The notes beneath the pieces were generated by a model, which worked only from the letters and a program-made list of their open reading frames with translations, made no database searches and had not been told where the DNA came from. Of a stretch of DNA of 64,000 bases, positions 12,424 to 22,248 are shown in pieces. The stretch is from Nitricoxidireducens sp046726235 (GTDB lineage Bacteria; Pseudomonadota; Gammaproteobacteria; Burkholderiales; Rhodocyclaceae). Every line of letters begins with the position of its first letter. The stretch's first letter is position 1. Position numbers and translations under genes: made by a program. The stretch spans positions 186,001 through 250,000 of the forward strand of contig JBKPAD010000010.1 in assembly GCA_046726235.1 (NCBI GenBank). Direction: 5' to 3'.

Positions 12424-12873
12424 TCAGGAACGCGTGCGGGCCAGGAAGCGGTCGAGCTGGTTGGCGAAGGCCTGTCGCTCCGACTGCCCGAAAGCCGCTG
12501 GGCCGCCGGTCTCGACGCCGCTCGAGCGCAGCGTGTCCATGAAGTTGCGCATGTCGAGCAACTGGCGGATGTTTTCCCTGCTGTAGAACTCGCCGCGCGG
12601 ATTGAGCGCGTGTGCCTCCTTGTCGATCACCGCGGCGGCCAGGGGAATGTCGGCGGTGATCACCAGGTCGCCGGCCGCGACGCCGGCGACGATGCGGTTG
12701 TCGGCGACGTCAAAACCCTTTTCGACCTGCAGCGTGCGGATGAACGGGGAGGGCGGCACGCGCAGGCACTGGTTCGCGACCAGGAGCAGCGGCACGCGCA
12801 CCCGGTCGGCGACGCGATAGAGGATTTCCTTGATGACGCCCGGGCAGGCGTCGGCATCGACCCAGATCTGCAT
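12424..12873 (-). CDS. yaiI: YaiI/YqxD family (DUF188) protein
   Basis: A 149-residue protein with the DUF188 signature: MQIWVDADACPGVIKEIL at the N-terminus, VITADIPLAAAVIDKEAHALNPRGEFY in the centre and the terminal QSERQAFANQLDRFLAR helix. The conserved acidic residues (D6, D8, and the ADIPLA aspartate) suggest a PIN-like metal-binding nuclease fold, but no activity is proved. Length and start are typical. Confidence 0.93.
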   Translation of the reverse strand: MQIWVDADACPGVIKEILYRVADRVRVPLLLVANQCLRVPPSPFIRTLQVEKGFDVADNRIVAGVAAGDLVITADIPLAAAVIDKEAHALNPRGEFYSRENIRQLLDMRNFMDTLRSSGVETGGPAAFGQSERQAFANQLDRFLARTRS

Positions 12874-12949
12874 GCGGATTCAAACTATCCCGCCGAGCCT
12901 CTTTCGACGGCCCGGCAGGAATGGACCAAGCGTTGCGGGACTGCGCTCC

Positions 12950-13108
12950 TCAGGCGGAAGAGCGGCCCCAGAGTTCGATCGGCATGCCGACGGTGCGTCC
13001 CAGCGCTTCCTTCACCTTGACCGCGGTAACGGGGGTGCTGAACTTCACGACATGCGCGAAACGCTGACCAGCCAGACGGTAGAACCAGGTGCGGCGACGT
13101 ACGATCAT
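12950..13108 (-). CDS. Small basic hypothetical protein (52 aa)
   Basis: A 52-residue ORF, MIVRRRTWFYRLAG onwards, ending KEALGRTVGMPIELWGRSSA. The start is chosen because AAGGGAGA lies 5-8 bp before ATG 13108, the best ribosome site in this stretch; longer upstream extensions lack one. The middle, HVVKFSTPVTAVKVKEALG, reads as strand-helix and the LWGR end looks conserved in kind, but I do not recognise the family. A gap of about 76 bp separates it from yaiI. Confidence 0.55.
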   Translation of the reverse strand: MIVRRRTWFYRLAGQRFAHVVKFSTPVTAVKVKEALGRTVGMPIELWGRSSA

Positions 13109-13331
13109 TTTCGTCTCCCTTGCGACATCGAGGCGGGCTGCCTGACTGTCGACTTGCATACGGCGTGCCATGCTTTCGGGCCCGCCAAGCTGTGAAGTCT
13201 GGCCCGCCCGCATGGCAAGTGAAGCGACGAAATGCGGCTGTTTTTGCCGCTATACCGGCAAGACCACCGCTCCGCTTTTCGGCACCGCCGTCTGCGGCGA
13301 CAATAACAGCTTTCCGCTGCGGACCCCGAAC

Positions 13332-14090
13332 ATGAACGAAACACCGACGGCGCTGGCCGAAGACACGCTGGCTGCGCTGGCCGACCGCGACACGCAGCGC
13401 ACCGCCGCACGCATGGCGCAGGACGCCTTTTCCGAAGCCTTCCGGCTGACGTTCGCGAACGACGATGCGATGCGGCAGGAGAAACTCGCCGCGCTCGCCG
13501 GCCGCCTGCGCAACTGGTCGGCCGCGGGCGGCGAGGATGCGCGCCGCGCGATGCGGCTGGCACTGCTGATCTACGGCATCGACCAGTGGGGCGTCGCCTA
13601 CAGCCAGGCCTTCGGCCTGGCGGCGATCCCGGCGGTGACCGAACTCGTCGGCGGCCTGCGCACGGCGCTGTCGCCGCAGGAGGAAGCGCGCTTCGCGCTG
13701 CGCTTCTCGGCCATCGACGCGCGCGAGACCGATGCCATCGACTTCAAGGCGGACCTGCGTCGCGGCATCCATCTCGCGCTGTGGCACGCGATGATCGCCA
13801 GCGAGGACCGCGACGAGGCGCTGCGCATCGCAGACAAGCTCGGCGGCCTGATGCTGGCGCTATTGAAGCTGATGCCGGAGCATGGCTGGCGGCTGCTCGC
13901 CGATGCGCTCGCGCACATCCAGATCCGCTGCCTCGCCGACGGGCTGGCGGCCAGCGGCCTCGCGCAGGAAACGACGCAGGGCCTGCTCGGCGCCCTGAAC
14001 CAGGCGCTGGCAAAAGACACGCGCGAGCGCGTCTTCGCAACGTCGACGCAAGCCGTCATCGCCTGGCAGCAGGCGCGACGGCCGCATTAG
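13332..14090 (+). CDS. Conserved alpha-helical hypothetical protein
   Basis: A 252-residue, Ala-rich, almost wholly helical protein with no signal peptide. Notable stretches are LALLIYGIDQWGVAYSQAFG, IPAVTELVGGLRTALSPQEEARFALRFSAID and AMIASEDRDEALRIADKLGGLMLALLKLMP. I do not recognise the family; a helical-bundle partner protein is the most that can be inferred. The promoter region is shared with no obvious partner. Its stop codon lies 5 bp before the second 265-bp folded repeat. Confidence 0.6.
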   Translation: MNETPTALAEDTLAALADRDTQRTAARMAQDAFSEAFRLTFANDDAMRQEKLAALAGRLRNWSAAGGEDARRAMRLALLIYGIDQWGVAYSQAFGLAAIPAVTELVGGLRTALSPQEEARFALRFSAIDARETDAIDFKADLRRGIHLALWHAMIASEDRDEALRIADKLGGLMLALLKLMPEHGWRLLADALAHIQIRCLADGLAASGLAQETTQGLLGALNQALAKDTRERVFATSTQAVIAWQQARRPH

Positions 14091-14095
14091 CCTGG

Positions 14096-14360
14096 AGCCT
14101 ATTTCAGCAGGTCGCGCATCCCGCGTTGGGTCAAGGGCGGGATGAGCGCGAGGCGTCGTGGCGCAGCGAATGGTTGTTCCATTCGCAAGCCGCGCAACGA
14201 AGCGATCGCCCGCCCTTGGCCCAACCCGGAGGGCCGCCCTGCTTTGGGCGCGCTGCGTCGTTGTCGGTCGCTTGCATGGAGGACCATGCCGCGCTCCCTC
14301 CGCCTTGCATCGCATCCCAAAGCAGGACGGCGCGGGGCGCGTGACCTACTGAAATAGGCT
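14096..14360. repeat. Folded intergenic repeat, copy 2 (265 bp)
   Basis: Second copy of the element at 8958-9223, same orientation, with 12 substitutions and one deleted base. Terminal arms are 14096-14113 and 14343-14360 (17 of 18 pair). The internal arms and both apical hairpins are kept; the only indel shortens the loop of the second apical hairpin (AGGA instead of AGGGA). It fills the gap between two convergent genes, starting 5 bp after one stop codon and ending 1 bp before the deaD stop. Confidence 0.85.
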
Positions 14361-14361
14361 C

Positions 14362-16452
<2,091 letters not shown>

Positions 16453-16843
16453 GGGAAGGCTCCTGCGATAGGCAGGTAATGAAGGCGGGCGATTGCCGCA
16501 AGGCAGCATTATCGCAGACATGGCGGGGCGGAGCCAGAGTAAGCGGGGGATTGCTGCCGGCGGTGGGGCGCGAGGACAGGGGGCCTCGCCCCTCCTCCTA
16601 GGTGTTCAAGTCGTCAGGTCGAGGCCCCCTATCCTCGCGGTGCCGGCGCTTGTGAGGGATTGTGCGACCGGTGAATGCTCGTGATCCATATCGCCAACAT
16701 CGTCGCTGCGGGGTGCGGGAGTGGCGCATGATATTTTTGTGTCATGCTGCCGGTTGCACATGTACGTCGACGACACCGCTTCAAATCGTTTGGCGCGCGT
16801 TCGACTTGTTGTCAACCGTGGCACCTCGCTAGTGGGATGGAAG
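16453..16843. other. 391-bp gap holding a long inverted repeat
   Basis: Non-coding on inspection. It contains an 18-bp inverted repeat, CGAGGACAGGGGGCCTCG at 16571-16588 paired with 16620-16637 (17 of 18), loop 31 nt. Downstream of it base composition shifts to lower GC. No complete promoter was recognised. The inverted repeat may mark the left edge of the inserted segment that follows. Confidence 0.5.
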
Positions 16844-17941
16844 ATGCGTAAGTACATGAGATGGATACTGACGGTCAGCACTTCGGCGTTCCTATCAGGA
16901 TGCGGTAACTTCATCGAAAGTGTAGATATCGGAACGTGGGCCGAGGCGGGAGAAGATCATCCTCCGCACTTTCGGCCTCGCAATGACGTCGCAATTTCAA
17001 TATCGACTCCAGGATCAGGTCCTTCGATTCGTGCTGGCGATCTCGTTCAATTGCGGCTCCAGACAAACGGTACCGACTTCGAACGGCAATCCACGAAGGC
17101 GTTTCCTACGCAAACTCTTTGGCTCTGGACCGGTGATGTAGAAGAGGGTCAATACCAGTGGGGAGGACTTGGCGACAAGTACCTGCGTGCGAAACTCATC
17201 GGCATGCGCATCGGTACGCGCTTCAATATTTCGCCCACCTATAAATACTCTGCGTCGGACGCTGTTTCCGTTCCTCGCAATGGATTCTATGTCGATTACC
17301 GGAATAGCCTTCATGGCGAATTCGGAGAACATGTGGTCTCCAAGAGTTCCGGAAGCGACCTTTATATCGAATCAGACGCTGAAATTCTGAACGCATGCAA
17401 AGGGAGGCTTTATCGCCGTACAACCTCGATCAGACAGTGGGGGATATTGCTCGGCCCAGAGATGCCATCCGAATCACGAGAGGGTGAGGTTTATTGGAGC
17501 GCGCTCAGGGGTGAATGCACAACAACGGCGAAAGAAGTCTGGCTGCTGACGGGACCGAATACAGGGAGCGGCAGGGTGGGAGGGCGCCTGTATAACGGCT
17601 ACGACACTTTCAAGAGGAAGCACCCAAAATGGATGTATCCGGAGGACTATTGGCGCCCGACAGAGGAGCCATTTCCATCTGTTCCCCAAGTAGTTCGGCT
17701 ATTGCGCAACCTTTGTTGCCGCGGCGGTGGTCTGCCATCAGCAAGGAGCGCTAGTGAAGATAAGCTTGCTCGCGCAGTATCGGCAATGGATGAGGGCATT
17801 CCATCAGCAAGGAGCGCCAGTGAAGATAAGCTCGCTGGTGCAGCATGGGCAATGGATGAGGGCATTTCGCGCGAAGAAGATTGCCGTCGAGGTTCGAAGG
17901 ACTTCATCGCTGGTTGTAAGCGTGTCGCTGGCCGGCGCTGA
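16844..17941 (+). CDS. Lipoprotein, possibly with a divergent FKBP-like domain
   Basis: A 365-residue protein in a lower-GC segment. Start at MRKYMRWILTVSTSAFLSGC, a lipoprotein signal with lipobox LSGC; upstream in-frame sequence is not signal-like. Residues about 60-170 include GDLVQLRLQTNGTDFE and AKLIGMRIGTRFNISP, reminiscent of the FKBP pattern of a GDxV strand and a GLxGMxxG-xRRLxIPP turn; this is inference from pattern only. After about residue 290 the protein contains a duplicated 22-residue unit and then low-quality sequence, so the true C-terminus may have been altered by a rearrangement. Confidence 0.55.
   Translation: MRKYMRWILTVSTSAFLSGCGNFIESVDIGTWAEAGEDHPPHFRPRNDVAISISTPGSGPSIRAGDLVQLRLQTNGTDFERQSTKAFPTQTLWLWTGDVEEGQYQWGGLGDKYLRAKLIGMRIGTRFNISPTYKYSASDAVSVPRNGFYVDYRNSLHGEFGEHVVSKSSGSDLYIESDAEILNACKGRLYRRTTSIRQWGILLGPEMPSESREGEVYWSALRGECTTTAKEVWLLTGPNTGSGRVGGRLYNGYDTFKRKHPKWMYPEDYWRPTEEPFPSVPQVVRLLRNLCCRGGGLPSARSASEDKLARAVSAMDEGIPSARSASEDKLAGAAWAMDEGISREEDCRRGSKDFIAGCKRVAGRR
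17735..17866 (+). repeat. 66-bp tandem duplication
   Basis: Two adjacent 66-bp units starting at 17735 and 17801, both opening CCATCAGCAAGGAGCG and differing at a handful of positions. The period is a multiple of three, so the lipoprotein reading frame passes through both as PSARSASEDKLA...AMDEGI twice. Few differences imply a fairly recent duplication. Confidence 0.85.
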
Positions 17942-18052
17942 TTCGCCGACGAGGGAGCGACGGGGCTGGGTACTGACGCCCAGTCGTGGCTGAACATGCA
18001 GACCAACTACGATCTCTGGCAGGCGGAACAGTCGATGAAGCGGGGAAGCTAA
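17942..18052 (+). pseudogene. C-terminal fragment of a HigA-type antitoxin
   Basis: Reading in frame from 17942 to the TAA at 18050-18052 gives a peptide containing LGTDAQSWLNMQTNYDLWQ, the characteristic C-terminal end of HigA/XRE antitoxins, where an ALGT-x-WLNLQ-x-YDLW motif closes the protein. There is no start codon, and the frame is preceded by the stop of the lipoprotein ORF. A neighbouring frame just upstream (about 17868-17950) carries a weakly HigA-like stretch, suggesting frameshift decay. No HigB toxin is present. Confidence 0.55.
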
Positions 18053-18151
18053 GGGCCAAGGGGGCCTGGGGCGAGTATTTCCGTTCCAACAGTTCTCCCC
18101 GTGCGATAGCATCGCGGCTAATCAGTCATCGCTCGATGAGCGCCGCCCAAA

Positions 18152-18373
18152 ATGAATGACAAAGCATTGCCTGTCGAAGCATCGTCTCGCGAGGAAGCCA
18201 CATCTGAAGTCGTGACTTCCGTGCTCACTGACGACGCGCCTACTTCGCCTGTTCGAGGCACCGACGCGATCAAAGAGGCTGTGTCGATTAATGGCTTCCA
18301 CCCGCTTCCTCAGCGTGGTGGCGTGGTGACGAACGAATTGGTGGACAAGCTTCGCGACGAATCCTGGTCGTGA
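18152..18373 (+). CDS. Small antitoxin-like protein (73 aa)
   Basis: A 73-residue acidic ORF ending GFHPLPQRGGVVTNELVDKL plus a short tail. The C-terminal PLPxRGGVVTNELVDKLRDE pattern is reminiscent of short antitoxins that precede PIN-type toxins, but I am not certain of the family. Its TGA overlaps a GTG in the next frame, the arrangement expected of a coupled antitoxin-toxin pair, yet what follows is a HEAT-repeat gene, not a toxin. No good ribosome site is visible at ATG 18152. It may be a remnant. Confidence 0.4.
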   Translation: MNDKALPVEASSREEATSEVVTSVLTDDAPTSPVRGTDAIKEAVSINGFHPLPQRGGVVTNELVDKLRDESWS

Positions 18374-18378
18374 CTGTA

Positions 18379-18852
18379 ATGTCGTCGTCGAACTCGTCTC
18401 GCAAATCTGGTTCTCCGCAGTTGATCGCCGGCTATCCCTACGCGCCGCGTGCGCTGCTGCCGCGCGACGCCGCCCTGTCGATGGCCGAGCGCTTCCATAT
18501 CCTGCTGATGGACGGCGGCATGGCGAAGGTGCAGGCTGAGGTAGCGGCGGAGCCGGCGTTGCTGGCGGAGCTGTTGCCGATCGTCGCCAATCCCGAAGCG
18601 AGCATCAATGTCCGCCTCGGCGCCAGCGTGGTTTTCGAGCGCCATGCCGGGGAGCCGGCGTTGCGGGCGCTGGTGCCGCGGCTGGCGGAACTCGTCGGCC
18701 ATGCCGATGCGCGGGTGCGTGCCGATGCTTGCTTCTACCTCGGCCTCGCCGGGGAGGCGCAGGCGAAGCAGTGGCTGGAGCCCCGCCTGCAGGATGAGAG
18801 CGCGGACGTACGCGAAATCGCCGCCGATGCCATCGAGATGCTTGGCGGCTGA
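18379..18852 (+). CDS. HEAT-repeat protein
   Basis: A soluble protein of about 157 residues. From residue 60 onwards it has alternating helix pairs of HEAT type (ASINVRLGASVVFERHAG, ALRALVPRLAELVGHADARV, DACFYLGLAGEAQAKQWLEP, SADVREIAADAIEML). Such repeats scaffold protein contacts; the partner is unknown. The first dozen residues, MSSSNSSRKSGS, look unlike the rest and may come from the junction with the inserted segment. Alternative starts are GTG 18370, which overlaps the previous stop, and ATG 18481. Confidence 0.7.
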   Translation: MSSSNSSRKSGSPQLIAGYPYAPRALLPRDAALSMAERFHILLMDGGMAKVQAEVAAEPALLAELLPIVANPEASINVRLGASVVFERHAGEPALRALVPRLAELVGHADARVRADACFYLGLAGEAQAKQWLEPRLQDESADVREIAADAIEMLGG

Positions 18853-18890
18853 GCAAGAAAAACACACAACACACAACCGAGGAGACCTCC

Positions 18891-19808
18891 ATGGGACAAG
18901 ACAGCAAGGAACTCAACCGGCGCTTCGGCATCGCCAATGCCCTGCGCTTCGAGGAACTGCCCGGCGGGCTGGTCGTCGCGCAGGTCAAGACGGCGATGGC
19001 CGAGGCGACGATCGCGCTGCAGGGCGCGCATGTGATGAGCTACCAGCCGAAAGGCCATGAGCCGCTGATCTGGCTCAGCAAGTTCGCCAGCTTCGTGCCC
19101 GGCAAGTCGATCCGCGGCGGCGTGCCGGTGTGCTGGCCGTGGTTCGGGCCGCACGAGAGCAATCCCAAGTTCCCGGGCCACGGCTTCGCGCGCACGACGC
19201 CGTGGCGGCTGGTCGAGACCAAGGCGCTGCCCGATGCGCGCATCCGGCTCGAGTTCGAGATCGTCGAGACCGAGACGGTGCGCGCGCAGTGGCCGCACCA
19301 GTCCAAGGTGCGCAACATCGTCACCGTCGGCCAGGAGCTCGAAGTCGAACTGGCGACGACCAACACCGGCAGCGTGTCCTTCAAGCTCACGCAGGCGCTG
19401 CACACCTACTTCCAGGTTGGCGACATCCGCAAGGCGACGGTCGCGGGCCTCGACGGCTGCGACTATCTCGACAAGGTCGACGGCGGCGCGCGCAAGCGCC
19501 AGGAAGGCCCGGTCGTGTTCACGCAGGAGACCGACCGCATCTACCTCGGCACGCGCGGCTGCTGCGGCATCCTCGATCCCGTGCTCGACCGCACGATACT
19601 GATCACCAGCACCGGCAGCCGCTCGACCATCGTCTGGAATCCGTGGACGGCGAAGGCCGAGAAGATGGGCGACTTCGGCCCCGACGGCCACCTGAACATG
19701 GTCTGCGTCGAAACCGCGAACGCGGATGCCGACGCCATCGTGCTGCGCGCCGGCGAGACGCACCGGATGACGGCGCAGTACCGCATCGTCGCCGCGCCGC
19801 GCGGCTGA
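18891..19808 (+). CDS. yeaD: D-hexose-6-phosphate mutarotase (YeaD-like)
   Basis: A 305-residue aldose-1-epimerase-fold protein, the family that interconverts alpha and beta anomers of glucose-6-phosphate. Signatures: ALQGAHVMSYQPKGHEPLIWLS, GGVPVCWPWFGPHESNPKFPGHGFAR with catalytic histidines, HTYFQVGDI, and VVWNPW-like TIVWNPWTAKAEKMGDF near the end. AGGAG sits about 8 bp upstream of ATG 18891. Followed 5 bp later by a flavoprotein gene. Confidence 0.92.
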   Translation: MGQDSKELNRRFGIANALRFEELPGGLVVAQVKTAMAEATIALQGAHVMSYQPKGHEPLIWLSKFASFVPGKSIRGGVPVCWPWFGPHESNPKFPGHGFARTTPWRLVETKALPDARIRLEFEIVETETVRAQWPHQSKVRNIVTVGQELEVELATTNTGSVSFKLTQALHTYFQVGDIRKATVAGLDGCDYLDKVDGGARKRQEGPVVFTQETDRIYLGTRGCCGILDPVLDRTILITSTGSRSTIVWNPWTAKAEKMGDFGPDGHLNMVCVETANADADAIVLRAGETHRMTAQYRIVAAPRG

Positions 19809-19813
19809 GGTCC

Positions 19814-21055
19814 ATGAGCGAGCCCGCCGGCATTCCCAGCGTCGCCGTCGTCGGCGGCGGCCCGGCGGGGTTGATGGCGGCCGAGGTGCTTAGCGCCGGC
19901 GGCGTGCGCGTCGATGTGTACGACGCCATGCCCTCGGTCGGCCGCAAGTTCCTGATGGCGGGCAAGGGCGGGCTGAATCTCACGCACGGCGAGCCGGCCG
20001 AGCGCTTCGTGTCCCGCTACGGCGCCCGTGCCGCCGAGGTCGCGTGCTGGCTCGCCGGCTTCGACGCCGAGGCGCTGCGGGAATGGGCGCGCGGCCTCGG
20101 CGTCGACACCTTTGTCGGCAGTTCGGGGCGCGTGTTCCCGGTCGACATGAAGGCAGCGCCGCTCTTGCGCGCATGGCTGCACCGGCTGCGCGCGGCCGGC
20201 GTGAAGTTCCATGTGCGGCATCGCTGGCTCGGCGGCGACGCCGGCGCGCTGCGCTTCGCGACACCGGCCGGCGAGACGACGGTCACGGCAGATGCAGCGA
20301 TCCTGGCGCTCGGCGGCGGCAGCTGGGCGAAGCTCGGTTCGGACGGCGCCTGGGTGCCGGTGCTGGCTGCGCAAGGCGTCGACGTAGCGCCGCTCAAGCC
20401 GGCGAACTGCGGCTTCGACGTTAGCTGGAGCGATCATTTTCGCGAACGCTTCGCCGGCGAGCCGGTCAAGTCCGTGGTCGCCTCTTGCGTCGATGCCGAG
20501 GGCAGGACGCACCAGCGGCAGGGCGACTTCGTCGTCACGGCGACGGGCGTCGAAGGCGGCCTCGTCTATGCGCTGTCGGCGCCGCTGCGCGACACCCTCG
20601 AGGCGCAGGGCGGCGCGACGCTGATGCTCGACCTCGCGCCGGACAAGTCGCTCGAACGCCTGACGGCAGAGATCGCCCATCCGCGCGGCGCACGCTCGAT
20701 GGCAAGCCACCTGCAGAGCCGCGTCGGGCTCAAGGGCGTCAAGGCCGGACTGCTGCGCGAGTGCGCGGCACGCGCCGATTACGACGATCCCGCGCGCCTC
20801 GCCGCGGCGATCAAGGCGTTGCCGCTGCGGCTGGTCGCGCCGCGCCCGCTCGACGAGGCGATCAGCAGCGCCGGCGGCGTGCGCTTCGCGGCGCTCGACG
20901 AGCGCCTGATGCTGCGTGTGCTCCCCGGCACCTTCTGCGCCGGGGAGATGCTCGACTGGGAGGCGCCGACAGGCGGCTACCTGATGACGGCGTGCTTCGC
21001 CGGCGGGCGCCATGCGGCGGCCGGCGCCCTCGACTGGCTGAATCTCCGCCGCTGA
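19814..21055 (+). CDS. BaiN/YhiN-like NAD(P)/FAD-dependent oxidoreductase
   Basis: A 413-residue flavoprotein with a GxGxxG dinucleotide fold at the N-terminus (VAVVGGGPAGLMAAEVL), the family motif RKFLMAGKGGLNLTH, VFPVDMKAAPLLRAW, a second nucleotide-contact AAILALGGGSWAKLGSDG, and the C-terminal FAD loop FCAGEMLDWEAPTGGYLM. These place it in the TIGR03862/HI0933-like group of unknown substrate. It is probably co-transcribed with the mutarotase. Confidence 0.88.
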   Translation: MSEPAGIPSVAVVGGGPAGLMAAEVLSAGGVRVDVYDAMPSVGRKFLMAGKGGLNLTHGEPAERFVSRYGARAAEVACWLAGFDAEALREWARGLGVDTFVGSSGRVFPVDMKAAPLLRAWLHRLRAAGVKFHVRHRWLGGDAGALRFATPAGETTVTADAAILALGGGSWAKLGSDGAWVPVLAAQGVDVAPLKPANCGFDVSWSDHFRERFAGEPVKSVVASCVDAEGRTHQRQGDFVVTATGVEGGLVYALSAPLRDTLEAQGGATLMLDLAPDKSLERLTAEIAHPRGARSMASHLQSRVGLKGVKAGLLRECAARADYDDPARLAAAIKALPLRLVAPRPLDEAISSAGGVRFAALDERLMLRVLPGTFCAGEMLDWEAPTGGYLMTACFAGGRHAAAGALDWLNLRR

Positions 21056-21129
21056 GTGCTGCCGCGCACCGACGCCGGCGTCATCGCCGCGTCATGCTTG
21101 CGGCATCCGATGCGCGCAGGAGGATCGAC

Positions 21130-22248
21130 ATGCGGCGATTCCGGCTTCTCGTCATCGCGGCGCTTGCCTGCGTCGCGCCGTTCGCCTCCGCCGCCTGGAC
21201 GATCTCCGACCTCGGTACCTTCGGCGGCAGCACCAGCATGGCGACCGCCATCAACGACCTCGGCCAGGTCGTCGGCACGGCGCAGTCGGCGCCGACGATC
21301 GTCGATCCCCTGACCGGCGAGCAGTACGCTTTCTCGCACGCCTTCATCAGCGCGCCCAACGGCGGCGCGCTGACCGACCTCGGCCAGCTCGGCGAGACCG
21401 GCAGCATCGCGCTCGGCGTGAATGACGCCGGACGCGTCGTCGGCACCTCGCCGCTGTTCGGCGATACGCCGGCCGGCTTCGTCACCGGTGCGAACGGCGC
21501 CGGGCTGATGCCGCTCGGCGGTTCCGAGGCGACTGCCGGCTTCAAGGTGCCGACCGACATCAACAACGTGGGACAGGTCGTAGGTGGCGATGGCGCATCG
21601 TCGTATCCCTTCATGACGGGGCCGAACGCGAGCGGCTTCGTCGCCATCGGCGCCGGCGAGCCGGTCGCCTTGCCCTGGGGCGAACCGGTCGCCATCAACG
21701 ACCGCGGCCAGGTGGCGATGAGCGCCGGCTACCTCTGGACGGCGGCGAGCGGCGCCCAGTCGCTAGGTGCCGACGTCTTCGAGGCGACGGGGATCAACGA
21801 GGCCGGGCAGGTGATCGGGCGCAGCCTGTCTGGCGGCGGCTTCATCTCCGGGCCCGATGGCGGCGCACTTCAGTTCCTCGCCACGCTCGGCGGTTCATTC
21901 ACCATGCCGGCGGGCGTGAACGATCTGGGGCAGGTCGTCGGGATCTCGGAAACCGCCGACGGTGCGCAGCATGCGTTCGTCACGGCGCCCCAGGGTGGCG
22001 CGCTGGCGGACCTGGAGCTGCTGGCCGAGATCGCGGCGGCGGGATGGAGCGGCCTGCTGGCGGTCGCCATCAACGATCTGGGGCAGATCGCCGGCAGCGG
22101 CCTGATCGGCGGCCAGCATCATGCGTTCCTGTTGTCGCCGACGCCGCCGATTCCGGAGCCGGGCGCAACGGCGCTGCTGCTGGCGGGACTCGCGGGGCTT
22201 GCCGCGTGGAGGCGGCGTCAGCCGGGGGGAAGCGGCAGCGCGAAGTAG
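21130..22248 (+). CDS. Exported HAF-repeat protein with PEP-CTERM anchor
   Basis: A 372-residue secreted protein with signal peptide (MRRFRLLVIAALACVAPFASA) and a strong AGGAGG site 6 bp upstream of ATG. The body is a series of HAF-type repeats: INDLGQVVG, VNDAGRVVG, INNVGQVVG, INDRGQVAM, INEAGQVIG, VNDLGQVVG, INDLGQIAG, probably a beta-propeller. The C-terminus is a complete PEP-CTERM signal: PEPGATALLLAG, hydrophobic stretch, then RRRQ, which implies an exosortase elsewhere in the genome and export to surface or exopolysaccharide. Its last 31 bp overlap the convergent sensor-kinase gene. Confidence 0.88.
   Translation: MRRFRLLVIAALACVAPFASAAWTISDLGTFGGSTSMATAINDLGQVVGTAQSAPTIVDPLTGEQYAFSHAFISAPNGGALTDLGQLGETGSIALGVNDAGRVVGTSPLFGDTPAGFVTGANGAGLMPLGGSEATAGFKVPTDINNVGQVVGGDGASSYPFMTGPNASGFVAIGAGEPVALPWGEPVAINDRGQVAMSAGYLWTAASGAQSLGADVFEATGINEAGQVIGRSLSGGGFISGPDGGALQFLATLGGSFTMPAGVNDLGQVVGISETADGAQHAFVTAPQGGALADLELLAEIAAAGWSGLLAVAINDLGQIAGSGLIGGQHHAFLLSPTPPIPEPGATALLLAGLAGLAAWRRRQPGGSGSAK

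Noticed and set aside
16606..16914. A 102-codon minus-strand frame upstream of the lipoprotein
   Set aside because: No ribosome site, overlaps the lipoprotein start and the inverted repeat, and shows no recognisable features.
17727..17993. An 88-codon frame across the 66-bp duplication
   Set aside because: No start signal or domain; at most it holds decayed HigA-like sequence, which is recorded with the pseudogene.
18370..18480. A PIN-toxin remnant after the antitoxin-like ORF
   Set aside because: The GTGA overlap is suggestive, but none of the three frames gives a convincing PIN N-terminus.
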